NCBI GenBank assembly: GCA_026770585.1
Contig: MU646382.1
Coordinates: forward strand, 616,093 to 645,794
From: Baffinella frigidus
Lineage: Eukaryota > Cryptophyceae > Cryptomonadales > Baffinellaceae
Length of the DNA stretch: 29,702 nucleotides
Direction of reading: 5' to 3'
Positions 1-8,292 of the stretch are shown one piece after another. How positions within the stretch are numbered: the stretch's first letter is position 1; each line of letters opens with the position of its first letter. The notes beneath the pieces were generated by a model, which was not told the DNA's origin, made no database searches, and saw only the letters and a list, made by a program, of their open reading frames with translations. Position numbers and translations under genes: made by a program.

Positions 1-81
1 CCTAGGGGGGGTTGGTTTCTTATGAGCGAGGTACCCCTGTAGGGAGGGTGACGCTCTCTTATGAGCGAGGTACCCCTGTAT
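1..81. mobile_element. Foldback element family A, two right-end fragments
   Basis: Two consecutive right ends of the commonest foldback element in the window, each ending in GAGCGAGGTACCCCTG followed by TA (ending near 41 and 80). The first retains the CCTAGGGGGG stem piece. The left halves lie outside the window or are lost. The tandem ends suggest nested insertion. Confidence 0.75.
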
Positions 82-236
82 CGGAGGCCTAAGTGAACGT
101 TGAGGAGTGGCGTGTGACCATAATCGCGAGTAAGCTCTGTTCTGTACTCGACACCAAGGAAGCTTTATGCGGTCTCAGCTGCTTACAGTAAGAAAGCTTT
201 TAGAAGCTCTCGACTGTTTTGAGCACTCCCAACGCA

Positions 237-360
237 CACACCCACACAGCGGACTTGGAAGGGATTTCGACCAACCCCTAAGCGATGAGACCTACAACCC
301 TACAGTAGGCAACCCGTAGGGACATAGGGGGGTTCCTACGGATAAGGTAACGGAAAGGTG
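237..360. repeat. Dispersed repeat, second copy at 26605-26718
   Basis: About 120 bp shared with 26605-26718. Both contain GCGGACTT followed by GAAGGGATT, then AACCCCTAA, and both end in GGGGGGTTCCTACGGATAAGG. The interior has short palindromic pieces (CCCTACAGTAGG here). No coding potential is seen. The rest of 82-404 holds nothing I recognise. Confidence 0.7.
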
Positions 361-406
361 GCCCGATTTGGGCCGAAAATATCTTTGTAGCCCGCTGTGT
401 GGTGTA

Positions 407-531
407 CAGGGGTACCTCGCTCATAAGAAACCGCCTCCTCCTAGGAACCTACAGTAAGCCTATGCCTAGGGCCCTATGCTGGTCCTACACTGTAGGGGAG
501 GGGGTGGTTTCTGATGAGCGAGGTAGCCCTG
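407..531. mobile_element. Foldback MITE family A, full copy flanked by TA
   Basis: A 125-bp palindromic element. The left end is CAGGGGTACCTCGCTCATAA and the right end is its near complement ending in CCCTG. The middle is a second GC-rich stem (CCTAGG, AGGCCTATGCCTAGGGCCCTA). It is flanked by TA on both sides (405-406 and 532-533), as expected for a TA-targeting Tc1/mariner-type non-autonomous element. It encodes nothing; open frames inside are by-products of the stem. Confidence 0.85.
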
Positions 532-546
532 TACGGCGTGCAATCC

Positions 547-674
547 CAGGACGTACCTCGCTCACAAGAAAGTGCCCCCCCCTTAGGATCACCATAGGGC
601 GCTAGCATAGGCCTACTAATCACCTAATGCAAGGTCCTAGGGGCAGGCGGTTTCTTATGAGCGAGGTACCCCTG
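547..674. mobile_element. Foldback MITE family A, diverged copy
   Basis: Same architecture as the copy at 407-531, with a damaged left end (CAGGACGTACCTCGCTCAC) and an intact right end ending in GAGGTACCCCTG. It lies only 15 bp from the previous copy. Confidence 0.75.
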
Positions 675-775
675 TGAGCTCGCAGCTCGCAAGGGGCGTC
701 GCGTGTCGCATCCTTTTGCAGAAATATATTAAGTTCCGCCTAACGCGACTGTCGCCATCGCACGCTCCCTGTCTG

Positions 776-1074
776 ATCAGAGAGAGGCTGATCAGAGCGC
801 AACGAGCGCACACAGCAACCTCTCTCACTAGCCCCCAGTCCCCCCCCCCCTAGGCGTGCCCGTCCTACAGGGGTACCTCGCTCATAAGAAACCGACCCCC
901 CCTAGGACCCTACAGTAGGGACCATGCACATGGCCCTACAGTGGTCCTAGGGGGGGGGGCGGTTTCTTCTGAGCGAGGTACCCCTAGAGGGAGGCTGCTC
1001 AGAGCGCATCGAGCGCATCGAACAACCTCTCTCACTATCCCCCAGCCCCCCCCCCCGAGGCGTGCCCGTCCTAG
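776..1074. repeat. Direct repeat of about 90 bp flanking a foldback element
   Basis: 776-866 and 985-1074 are diverged direct copies. Both contain GAGGCTG, TCAGAGCGCA, CGAGCGCA, CAACCTCTCTCACTA, a run of C, and AGGCGTGCCCGTCCTA. Family A element 868-986 sits exactly between them. 1075-1165 holds no recognisable feature. Confidence 0.75.
868..986. mobile_element. Foldback MITE family A
   Basis: Left end CAGGGGTACCTCGCTCATAA at 868 preceded by TA; right end CTGAGCGAGGTACCCCT. Central stem CCTAGGACCCTACAG pairing with CAGTGGTCCTAGGGG. Non-coding. Confidence 0.82.
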
Positions 1075-1487
1075 AACCTGGTTCTTAGGTACTCAGAACC
1101 CGACCTCGCACCACCCCCCGCACACACACCTGAAACATCATCAGGCCTTTCACCGTGCCCCCCCTTAGGACCCCGGCTCCCCGTGCCCGCACCATCGCTG
1201 AGGCACAGGGGTGGCTGCGCACCAGCCTCGCCCCCGCCGGGCCCCTGCAGCGCTCTGCTGCAAGAAACCGCCAGAAAGCATTCCCTATCTATCGGAGAAC
1301 CCCCCTCCGAACCCGTGTCGTACTCACCGTGCATCCCACCCTGCTCCCCGTAAGTGCAGCCCCTCGCCCAGCGCCCGCCTCCCGCACCAGACCCCCTGCC
1401 CATGCCCTTCTCACGCCACGGGGCTGGGCACACCATCGCGCGCCCGCCCCCCCCCGCCCCCCCCGCCCCCTTGCCTGGCCGAACAGC

Positions 1488-2262
1488 TTACTTGTTCTGG
1501 ACCGGCAAGAAGAGCTTGAACTCGGGCGGCAGCTCATCCTCCGAGTACAGTCGGTCGCTGAAGTAGATCCTACGGATGCGGCAGTTGGCGTGGATCTGCA
1601 CGCGCAGCGTCTCAATGTAGTTGGTCCCGTAGGCGCGGCGCGTGAAGTCGGACAAGTTGAACTGGATCTGGTTCCACCCCTCGTCCAAGCGCATCGGCAT
1701 CGTGCAGATGAACGGCTTCACGCGCGTCGTTGACTGGTAGTTGGACGCGCGGAACCGCCGCCGCACGTTCTTGTCGTCCAGCACTTGAACCTCGAACGTG
1801 AAGTACTTCTTCAACTGCCAGCCCAAAACACCGCCCGTCAGCGCGCGCACACTCCCCCAACTGCCCTTGCTTGGCACATCGCCCGCTGCAACAACCTCTG
1901 GCCAACCAGCCACAAAAACAACCAGCTTCATCCGCACCCGCTCTGCTGCCCGTCTCCGTCTGCCGGCCCGGCCCGCCCTACCCAGCAGCTGCACACCCCA
2001 GGCACGGGGAACTCACGTTCTTGATGATCATCACGAGGAAGGGCAGCTTGATCCCCAGAGTCTTGTTCTTGTCCGCCGGGCAAGTGATGAAGTTGGTGCT
2101 CACGTTCGTCCCCATGATCTCCAGCACGCTAGACTGGATGTCCTGATCCGTGATGCGCTTGATGTGTCCATTGCGGACCTGCTTGTCCCAGATCTGCAGC
2201 GGCTTGCTGCCTATACTGTACAGGATCGACAAGAACCCCGACTGGAAGGTGTTCTTGAACAT
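1488..2262 (-). CDS. CFAP20: Cilia- and flagella-associated protein 20, left copy
   Basis: Encodes the 190-residue CFAP20/FAP20/BUG22 protein, an inner-junction protein of axonemal doublet microtubules that helps close the B-tubule onto the A-tubule. There are two exons on the minus strand: 2262-2017 (82 codons from [18 protein letters not shown] start) and 1814-1488 ([15 protein letters not shown] to the end PVQNK and TAA). The intron 2016-1815 has a GTGAGT donor and a CAG acceptor, in phase 0. The length equals the usual 190-193 residues and the whole domain is intact. It is divergent from the second copy at 3028, so the two may share regulatory sequence. Recognition rests on very high conservation of this family. 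Long open frames on the opposite strand here are shadows. Confidence 0.96.
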
Positions 2263-3027
2263 CTTGACTCTCTGCTGGACTCCTCAAGCTCGGGGCCCCG
2301 ACTCAGCCGTTTTTCGTGGCCCGACACGGATGTGCGGAGTCTCAGCTGGCTGCCAGCGGACGACGCCTTGCAGCGGCGACCTTTCCGACAGGTAGCTGGA
2401 CGCTGTTGAAGAGCGAGAACAGCCGCGGTGTCAGCGAGGCTGGCTGGTCGAACGGAGCGTGAAGACTGGTCCCAGCCTGGCTCCTTAACACGAAGCGGTC
2501 TGAAGCCGCCCGGTCCGTGCTACAACCCCCCACCCTACACGGAATCACGCACACGCTCAGCGTGAGCGGGTCCTCAGCTCCTACAGCGGCGAGATCGCCT
2601 CGTCGCTCCCTCCACCCTTCCCTCTCACCGCCGGTCTCCCTTCCCCGTGGGCAGTTCCAGACTTTTTTAAAAGAGTAATAGCCAGGCCAACAGTTTGCGA
2701 TTGTAGCGTAATTCCCTACTGTAGGGCCGGGTCTTCCTGGTACTAAATCCCTATGCCCCTACGGATTCCTAGGCCCATTTTAAAAGTCGGGATTCGAAAC
2801 GGACGGGACGTTTTTTCCTCACGGTCCGTTGGTGTTCTGTACCAAGTCCCTCCCTCCGCCCCGCCTCTCCCGCACCTTCCGGGAAGGCGACGAAGCGAGC
2901 GGCAAGCATCTAAGCAGGAGAAGACGGCTGGGCGCGTGGGAGAGCACGCAGCGGAGCAGCGGCGGCGCGGAACGGCGGAGGGGGCCAGGGACCAGCCGGT
3001 CAGAAAAACGGCTGAGTTGGGGCCGGG
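2263..3027. promoter_or_regulatory. Intergenic region between divergent CFAP20 copies
   Basis: Both CFAP20 copies read outward from this 765-bp stretch, so it should hold both promoters. The part from about 2400 to 3027 recurs inverted at 4564-5470, including a conserved block AAAACGTCCCGTCCGTTTCG. The right copy lacks about 27 nt directly before the ATG that the left copy and the third fragment keep (CCAGCA, AGAGTCAAG). No TATA-like box can be named with confidence. Open frames here are not convincing genes. Confidence 0.6.
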
Positions 3028-3815
3028 ATGTTCAAGAACACCTTCCAGTCGGGGTTCTTGTCGATCCTGTACAGCATAGGCAGCAAGCCGCTGCAGATCT
3101 GGGACAAGCAGGTCCGCAATGGACACATCAAGCGCATCACGGACCAGGACATCCAGTCGAGCGTGCTGGAGATCATGGGGACGAACGTGAGCACCAACTT
3201 CATCACTTGCCCGGCGGACAAGAACAAGACTCTGGGGATCAAGCTGCCCTTCCTCGTAATGATCATCAAGAACGTGAGTTCCCCGTGCCTGGGGTGTGCA
3301 GCTGCTGGGTAGGGAGGGGGTAGGGCGGGAGTAGGGCGGGCCGGGAGGCGGAGCTGGGGGCTTGCAAGGGGGGGGCAGCAGAGCGGGTGCAGAGGCTGGT
3401 TGTTGTTGTGGCGAGCGGCAGATGCGGTTGGGTTGTGTGTGTGAGTGTGTGTTTGCGCACGCTGACGGGTGGTGTTTGGGGCTGGCAGTTGAAGAAGTAC
3501 TTCACGTTCGAGGTTCAAGTGCTGGACGACAAGAACGTGCGGCGGCGGTTCCGCGCGTCCAACTACCAGTCAACGACGCGCGTGAAGCCGTTCATCTGCA
3601 CGATGCCGATGCGCTTGGACGAGGGGTGGAACCAGATCCAGTTCAACTTGTCCGACTTCACGCGCCGCGCCTACGGGACCAACTACATTGAGACGCTGCG
3701 CGTGCAGATCCACGCCAACTGCCGCATCCGTAGGATCTACTTCAGCGACCGACTGTACTCGGAGGATGAGCTGCCGCCCGAGTTCAAGCTCTTCTTGCCG
3801 GTCCAGAACAAGTAA
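3028..3815 (+). CDS. CFAP20: Cilia- and flagella-associated protein 20, right copy
   Basis: Second complete CFAP20 gene, encoding the same 190-residue axonemal inner-junction protein as the left copy. Exon 1 is 3028-3273, ending MIIKN before donor GTGAGT. Exon 2 is 3489-3815, starting LKKYFTFEV after TGGCAG and ending at TAA. The 215-bp intron contains a GT-rich tract and is diverged from the intron of the left copy. All exon differences I checked are silent (AGCATA/AGTATA, CTCGTAATG/CTCGTGATG and others). ATG 3028 is the family start. Its 5' flank differs from that of the left copy by a deletion, so the two may be expressed differently. Confidence 0.96.
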
Positions 3816-4429
3816 GCTGTTCGGCCAGGCAAGGGGGCGGGGGGGGCGGGGGGGGTTGGGCGCGCGATTGTGTGCCCAGCCCCGTGGCGTGAGAAGGGCA
3901 TGGGCAGGGGGTCTGGTGCGGGAGGCGGGCGCTGGGCGAGGGGCTGCACTTACGGGGGGCAGGGTGGGGTGCACGGTGAGTACGACACGGGTTCGGAGGG
4001 GGGTTCTCCGATAGATAGGGAATGCTTTCTGGCGGTTTCTTGCAGCAGAGCGCTGCAGGGGCCCGGCGGGGGCGAGGCTGGTGCGCAGCCACCCCTGTGC
4101 CTCAGCGATGGTGCGGGTGCGGGGAGCCGGGGTCCTACGGGACTCGGCGAGGCGCGCGTGGCTTATAGATGTTTCTCTCCATAGGAGATGTGACGGGTAG
4201 GAGATGTGACGGGTGCGAAATGAATGTGAATAACTTGGAATCGGACGTGTGAGGGGGTTGATACATGTCCTTTCATAAGGTTGGGCCTTCCACTGTAATC
4301 TGTGCGGCTCTAGACGGTACGTGCATCGCCCGTCAGAGTCGCTTTGCTCCCAACAAACGGTTTCGCGTGGGACCTTCAGTAGTTGACTAGTTCTGCGCCC
4401 AGCCTCAGATAGACCCTACATGTACGGTC

Positions 4430-4473
4430 GTCCTAGGGGGGTTCGCTTTCTTGTGAGCGAGGTACCCTTGTAT
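4430..4473. mobile_element. Foldback family A right-end fragment
   Basis: CCTAGGGGGGTTCGC followed by TTCTTGTGAGCGAGGTACCC, ending TTGTA. This half element borders the break that truncates the CFAP20 fragment beside it. The stretch 4137-4429 before it holds a short direct repeat (AGATGTGACGGGT twice, 4186-4216) and nothing else I recognise. Confidence 0.7.
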
Positions 4474-4487
4474 ATGTACATAACTGT

Positions 4488-4563
4488 CCCAGATCTGCAG
4501 CGGCTTGCTGCCTATGCTGTACAGGATCGACAAGAACCCCGACTGGAAGGTGTTCATGAACAT
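4488..4563 (-). pseudogene. Truncated CFAP20 exon 1 fragment
   Basis: The minus strand reads ATG and then the first 25 or so codons of CFAP20 ([17 protein letters not shown] and so on to QIWD) before the match stops at a foldback fragment. The third residue is Met instead of Lys. The 5' flank is also conserved. With no downstream exon it cannot make CFAP20. It is a third, broken copy in inverted orientation relative to the right copy. Confidence 0.88.
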
Positions 4564-4705
4564 CTTGACTCTTTGCTGGACTCATCAAGATCCTGGCCCC
4601 AACCCAGTTTTTCTGACTGGCTGGTCCCTGCCCCCCTCCGCCGTTCCGCGCCGCCACTGCTCCACTGCGTGCTCTCCCTCACGCCCAGCCGTCTTCTCCT
4701 GCTTA

Positions 4706-4830
4706 CAGGGGTACCTCGCTCATAAGAAAACGCCCACCCCCTGAGACCACCATAGGGCCCTAGCTAGGCATAGGCCTACACTGTACTGTAGGGTCCTAGG
4801 GGGGGCGGTTTCTCATGAACGAGGTACCCC
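4706..4830. mobile_element. Foldback MITE family A with matching empty site
   Basis: A 125-bp element inserted in the third CFAP20 5' flank. The uninterrupted sequence survives near 2905-2925 (AAGCATCTAAGCAGGAGAAG). Comparison shows TTA on both sides of the insert (4703-4705 and 4831-4833), so the element inserted after the duplication, or was lost from the other copy. Confidence 0.85.
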
Positions 4831-5194
4831 TTAGCTGCTTGCCGCTCGCTCCGTCGCCTTCCCGGAAGGTGCGGGAGAGGCGGGGCGAAGGGAGGGACTT
4901 GGTACAGAACACCAACGGACCGTGAGGAAAAAACGTCCCGTCCGTTTCGAATCCCGACTTTTAAAATGGGCCCAGGACAATCCGTAGGGGCACAGGGATT
5001 TAGTACCAGGAAGACCCGGCCCTACAGTAGGGAATCACGCTACAATAAGAAAACTGTTGGCCTGCCTATTACTGATTTTTAAAAAAGTCTGGAACTGTCC
5101 ACGGGGGGAAGGGAGACCGGCGGCTGAGAGGGCAGGGTGGAGGGTGCGATCTCGCCGCTGTAGGAGCTGAGGACCCGCGCACACTCTGGGGACA

Positions 5195-5276
5195 CAGTCC
5201 CATAGGATGACGGAGTGACTTTACCACAGTCACGTCCACTCAAAATAAAGTCACTCCGGTCATCCCACACGGGACT
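5195..5276. repeat. Imperfect hairpin, related piece at 5599-5690
   Basis: The left arm (AGTCCCATAGGATGACGGAG) and right arm (CTCCGGTCATCCCACACGGG) pair over about 28 bp. It lies within sequence inserted in the inverted copy. A related block recurs at 5599-5690 (CCACTCCGGCCATCC, ACACGGGACTGTATCCCCAG, GCTGAGGACCC). Confidence 0.65.
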
Positions 5277-5479
5277 ACATGTACATCCCCAGAGCGCCAG
5301 ACTCACTGAGCGTGTGCGTGATCCCGCAGAGGGGGGGGGGGGGGGGTTGTAGCATGCACCGTGCGGCTTCAGACCGCTTCGTGTGAAGGAGGCACGGCTG
5401 GGACCAGTCTTCACGCGCCGTTCGACCAGACATCCTCGCTGACGCGGCGGCTGTTCGCGTGACGTGGCGATCTCGCCGT

Positions 5480-5584
5480 TATCCCTTAACTGACCAGTAG
5501 GCTCCTACACCCTACCGTAGGGCCCTAGGACCTGCCTACGATCTCTTTGCGGTCAAATTTGACCGCATGGCCGCTTAAAGGATA
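5480..5584. mobile_element. Foldback element family C
   Basis: About 105 bp with ends ATCCCTTAACTG and CCGCTTAAAGGAT and a central stem (CCCTACCGTAGGGCCCTAGG; GGTCAAATTTGACC). Related full copies lie at 7386-7486 and 27414-27516. Pieces with AGTAGGCTC or CCTACTCGCCACTT occur near 5985-6005, 19715-19757 and 24238-24262. Confidence 0.7.
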
Positions 5585-5695
5585 TGAGCTTCTGGGGTTG
5601 AGCCACTCCGGCCATCCTACACGGGACTGTATCCCCAGAGAGCTGAGGACCCACGCGCACTGAGCTTGTGCGTGATCCCGCGTAGGGGGCTTGCA

Positions 5696-5815
5696 CAGGG
5701 GTACCTCGCTCATAAGAAACCGCCCCCCCCGCTAGGACCACCACAAGGCCCTAGGCATAGGCCTACTGTAGGGTCCTAGGGGGGGGGGCGGTTTCTCATG
5801 AGCGAGGGTTCTCTG
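5696..5815. mobile_element. Foldback MITE family A
   Basis: Left end CAGGGGTACCTCGCTCATAA; right end CTCATGAGCGAGGGTTCTCTG (mutated). Central stem CTAGGCATAGGCCTACTGTA. No clear target duplication remains. The following stretch 5816-6140 shows no gene; it contains short family C pieces. Confidence 0.78.
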
Positions 5816-6140
5816 TAGGGGGGCGACGTGTAGCTCATAACCTCTGGGGTACCGAAGCGTCGGGCGCTCGTGACACACGGAAGAGTCGTTTACTGAAGAG
5901 GCGCAGGAAGATGGCACGAGCTTGCTTTGGAGCCCCTGGGTCGTGGGCCCCTGTCTGAAGGCCTATGTAGGATCGTAATAGCCTACTCGCCACTTAAGGT
6001 CCTTTAGGTTCTTCGAGCTCCCAACATAGGCGGACACCGGAACTTATCCTGCAGAAAGGCCATGCTTCCTTTCGGATCACATCAGGCCCCCCAGTGCAGA
6101 ACACTTAAGGGATCGACGCCGCGAGCGTCAGTCCCAAGCT

Positions 6141-6215
6141 TCTTCTTCTTCTTCTTCTTCTTTATTACTCGCAGCCTAGAGATGCGTGATCCAAAAGTTT
6201 ATGAGCCTTGAAACG
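6141..6215. repeat. (TTC)n-linked dispersed repeat
   Basis: A CTTCTTCTT run followed by TTTATTACTCGCAGCC, TAGAGATG, CCAAAAGTTTATGAGCC. The same unit recurs at 23250-23335 and 23385-23467 and partly, inverted, near 20325-20360. Read on the minus strand it ends AATAAAG then (GAA)n, like the tail of a non-autonomous retroelement. 6216-6583 beyond it has no recognised gene and should include the reductase 3' end. Confidence 0.6.
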
Positions 6216-6583
6216 TTTCCGCCTCCACTCTGTAGCTCGGCACTCAGCCCCTCAAAAGTGGCCCCTCAAAGTGGCCCCTCAAAAGTGGAGGCCCCAAGAA
6301 AGGCTCAGTTCCAAGCTAGCGCACTCCGCTCGTCCCAATACTCCTGCCAGAGGGTGCACTCCATGTCAGGACATGCTAATAGGGTTCACCCCAAATACAA
6401 CCGATCTAACGGCCCGAGGCAGTGCACGTCGTGAGGACCTGCCTATGGATTATTCACGTATGGGTTATGCAAGCAATCCCTTTGTAGTGCGAGAGCCATG
6501 CCAGGCATACATGGTGGCCATGTTGGTTTCGATCCGTAATAAACGCACCTTTCTCTCTCGCTATTTCGGGAGAGGGGAATGAC

Positions 6584-7060
6584 CTTGGGGTCCATGCGCA
6601 TCTTCTCGGCGAGGTCTGTGAGCACCTCATTGCCCACCTGCTCCCGACACGCGGCCGAGGGTCACACTAGAGAGAGAGAGAGAGAGAGAGATCGAGAGAG
6701 CGAGAGAGATAGAGACAGAGAGAGAGGGAGAGATAGATCGAGAGAGCGAGCGAGCGAGAGAGAGAGCGAGAGAGAGAGAGAGCGAGCGAGAGAGAGAGAG
6801 AGAGAGAGATCCTTCAGACTAGCGAGAGAGAGAGTGACCCGGTGCACTTTCTCGGCGAGGTCTGTGAGAGCCTCGCTGCCGACCTGCTCCCGAAACGAAG
6901 AGGTTCACGCTAGAGAGAGAGAGAGCGCGCGCGACAGAGAGGGAGGGAGGGAGGGAGGGAGAGAGAGAGGGAGAGAGAGAGAGGGAGAGAGAGCGAGAGA
7001 GAGGGAGAGAGAGCGAGAGGGAGGCAGAGACAGATAGCTGCTCCCGCACCTCGGCCGAGG
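6584..7060 (-). repeat. Three copies of the last visible reductase exon
   Basis: Minus-strand copies near 6584-6660 (REQVGNEVLTDLAEKMRMDP, then AAG|GTCATT donor), 6855-6905 (REQVGSEALTDLAEK, then GTGCAC) and 7030-7050 (VREQ only, with an intact GAG acceptor). The two longer copies have lost the acceptor AG seen in the short head copy. They are separated by CT-rich (sense) tracts. Confidence 0.72.
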
Positions 7061-8236
7061 TTCACGCTGAGCGAGAGAGAGTGTGCGATCCTTCACACAC
7101 TCGAGAAAGAGAGAGAGAGAGTGTGTGTGTGAGAGAGAGAGAGAGAGATAAAGAGTGAGGGAGAGATTTCATCACTTGACAGAGAGAGGGAGCGAGAGGG
7201 TGCGAGATGCAGAGAGAGCACAAGCGAGACAGGGTACACGGTGGGAGGGGAAGTACCTCGGCGAGCAAAGTCTCGGCACCCGCGTTGGAGGCCACCTGAT
7301 TGCCCCCTCTCGCGTCAGACACAGCCTCGGCAAATCCTCTCGGTTCAGACACAGCCTTGATGGGGGTGCACAAGCCCTCTCTACCCCCTAAGTGCCCAGT
7401 AGGCTCATACGCCCTACCGTAGGACCCTAGGACCTGCCTAGGACCTCTTGGCCATCAAATTTGACGGCCTGGTCACTTAAGGGATAGGTCCCACCTGGTT
7501 GCCCCCTCTCGCGTCAGACACAGCCTCGGTGGGGGTGCACTACCGACACGGCCGCCATAAGAGACCTTAATTACTACACAAATATCAGGCCTGAACGCTT
7601 TACCAAATTGAGCGAATTTGCCAACTACCAACACGGTCGCCATGCACCCCGGGGGCAATCAGAAGCCACGTGATTGCCCCACCCCTCTCGCTTCCGACAC
7701 TGCTTCGGTGGGAGGGTAGGTCTTTCGCTTCAGCCTTCAACGCTTGGGAAAGACATCCTTCAATGATGTCGACAGGGAAGCACCGTACACCAGGGAAGCA
7801 CTTTCGCTTGAGACACAGCATCCGGTAGAGTGCGTATGACCTATCTCGTTGCCCCTGCTCAGACACAGTCTCGGCAAATCCCCTCGGTGCAGACACAGCC
7901 TCGGAGGGGGGCATACAAAGCGGCCGTGTTGGTAGCAATAAAGGTCTCCCCTCTCGCGTCAGACACAGAGGAACTCCGAAACACGCATACCTCCCCACTA
8001 GCCCTTGGAGGTGGCTCAAATATTGTTCTGGGTCATTTTCGATTACCCTCACATCGGGGTCGGATCCAACCCCGATGTGTGAACTTTTGACCTATTTTCG
8101 TTACACAATCGACTTTTGGGATGTATGTTCAAGTGCACTATTTGGGCCACCGCCAAGGGCTAGTGCCCCCCCCTGTCACAGAGAGTGCACATGCCCTCTC
8201 TCTAAGGCCTGCTCAGACACAGCCTCCGCGGGGGTG

Positions 8237-8292
<56 letters not shown>

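Larger units (their letters stand above)
1166..4136. repeat. Large inverted duplication carrying two CFAP20 genes
   Basis: The left arm (about 1166 to 2300) and right arm (about 3000 to 4136) are inverted copies of the whole CFAP20 gene with about 320 bp of 3' flank. Exons are almost identical: I saw four synonymous differences in exon 1 and no amino-acid change. The introns (1815-2016 and 3274-3488) and the G/C-rich 3' flank differ by substitutions and indels. The arms end at GGAGCCGGGGTCCTA on the right and its complement on the left. The retained homology of coding parts suggests selection or gene conversion rather than an assembly copy. Confidence 0.92.
4564..5470. repeat. Inverted copy of the CFAP20 intergenic region
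   Basis: This is the reverse complement of about 2400-3027, interrupted by a family A element (4706-4830) and by a hairpin-rich insert (about 5170-5320). Shared landmarks include AAAACGTCCCGTCCGTTTCG, CAGGAAGACCCGGCCCTACA, CAGACCGCTTCGTGT and GGGACCAGTCTTCACG. With the fragment at 4488-4563 it forms a promoter-plus-5'-end duplication. Confidence 0.85.

Noticed and set aside
399-605. Small proteins with YRGTSLIRN and YSKPMPRAL, also at several other family A copies
   Set aside because: They are readings through the inverted ends and stem of foldback family A; stop positions differ from copy to copy.
1155-2409. Long open frames of about 190-200 residues on the plus strand opposite the left CFAP20 copy
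   Set aside because: They are antisense shadows of the CFAP20 exons, of GC-rich composition and unrelated to any known family; the minus-strand reading is clearly the gene.
6579-7391. Open frames rich in RERE, SLSL or GREGG
   Set aside because: Translation of (GA)n tracts; no domain and no stable frame between copies.
8243-8291. CRISPR-like or other functional direct repeats
   Set aside because: Plain dinucleotide repeat; no spacers anywhere in the window fit a CRISPR array.
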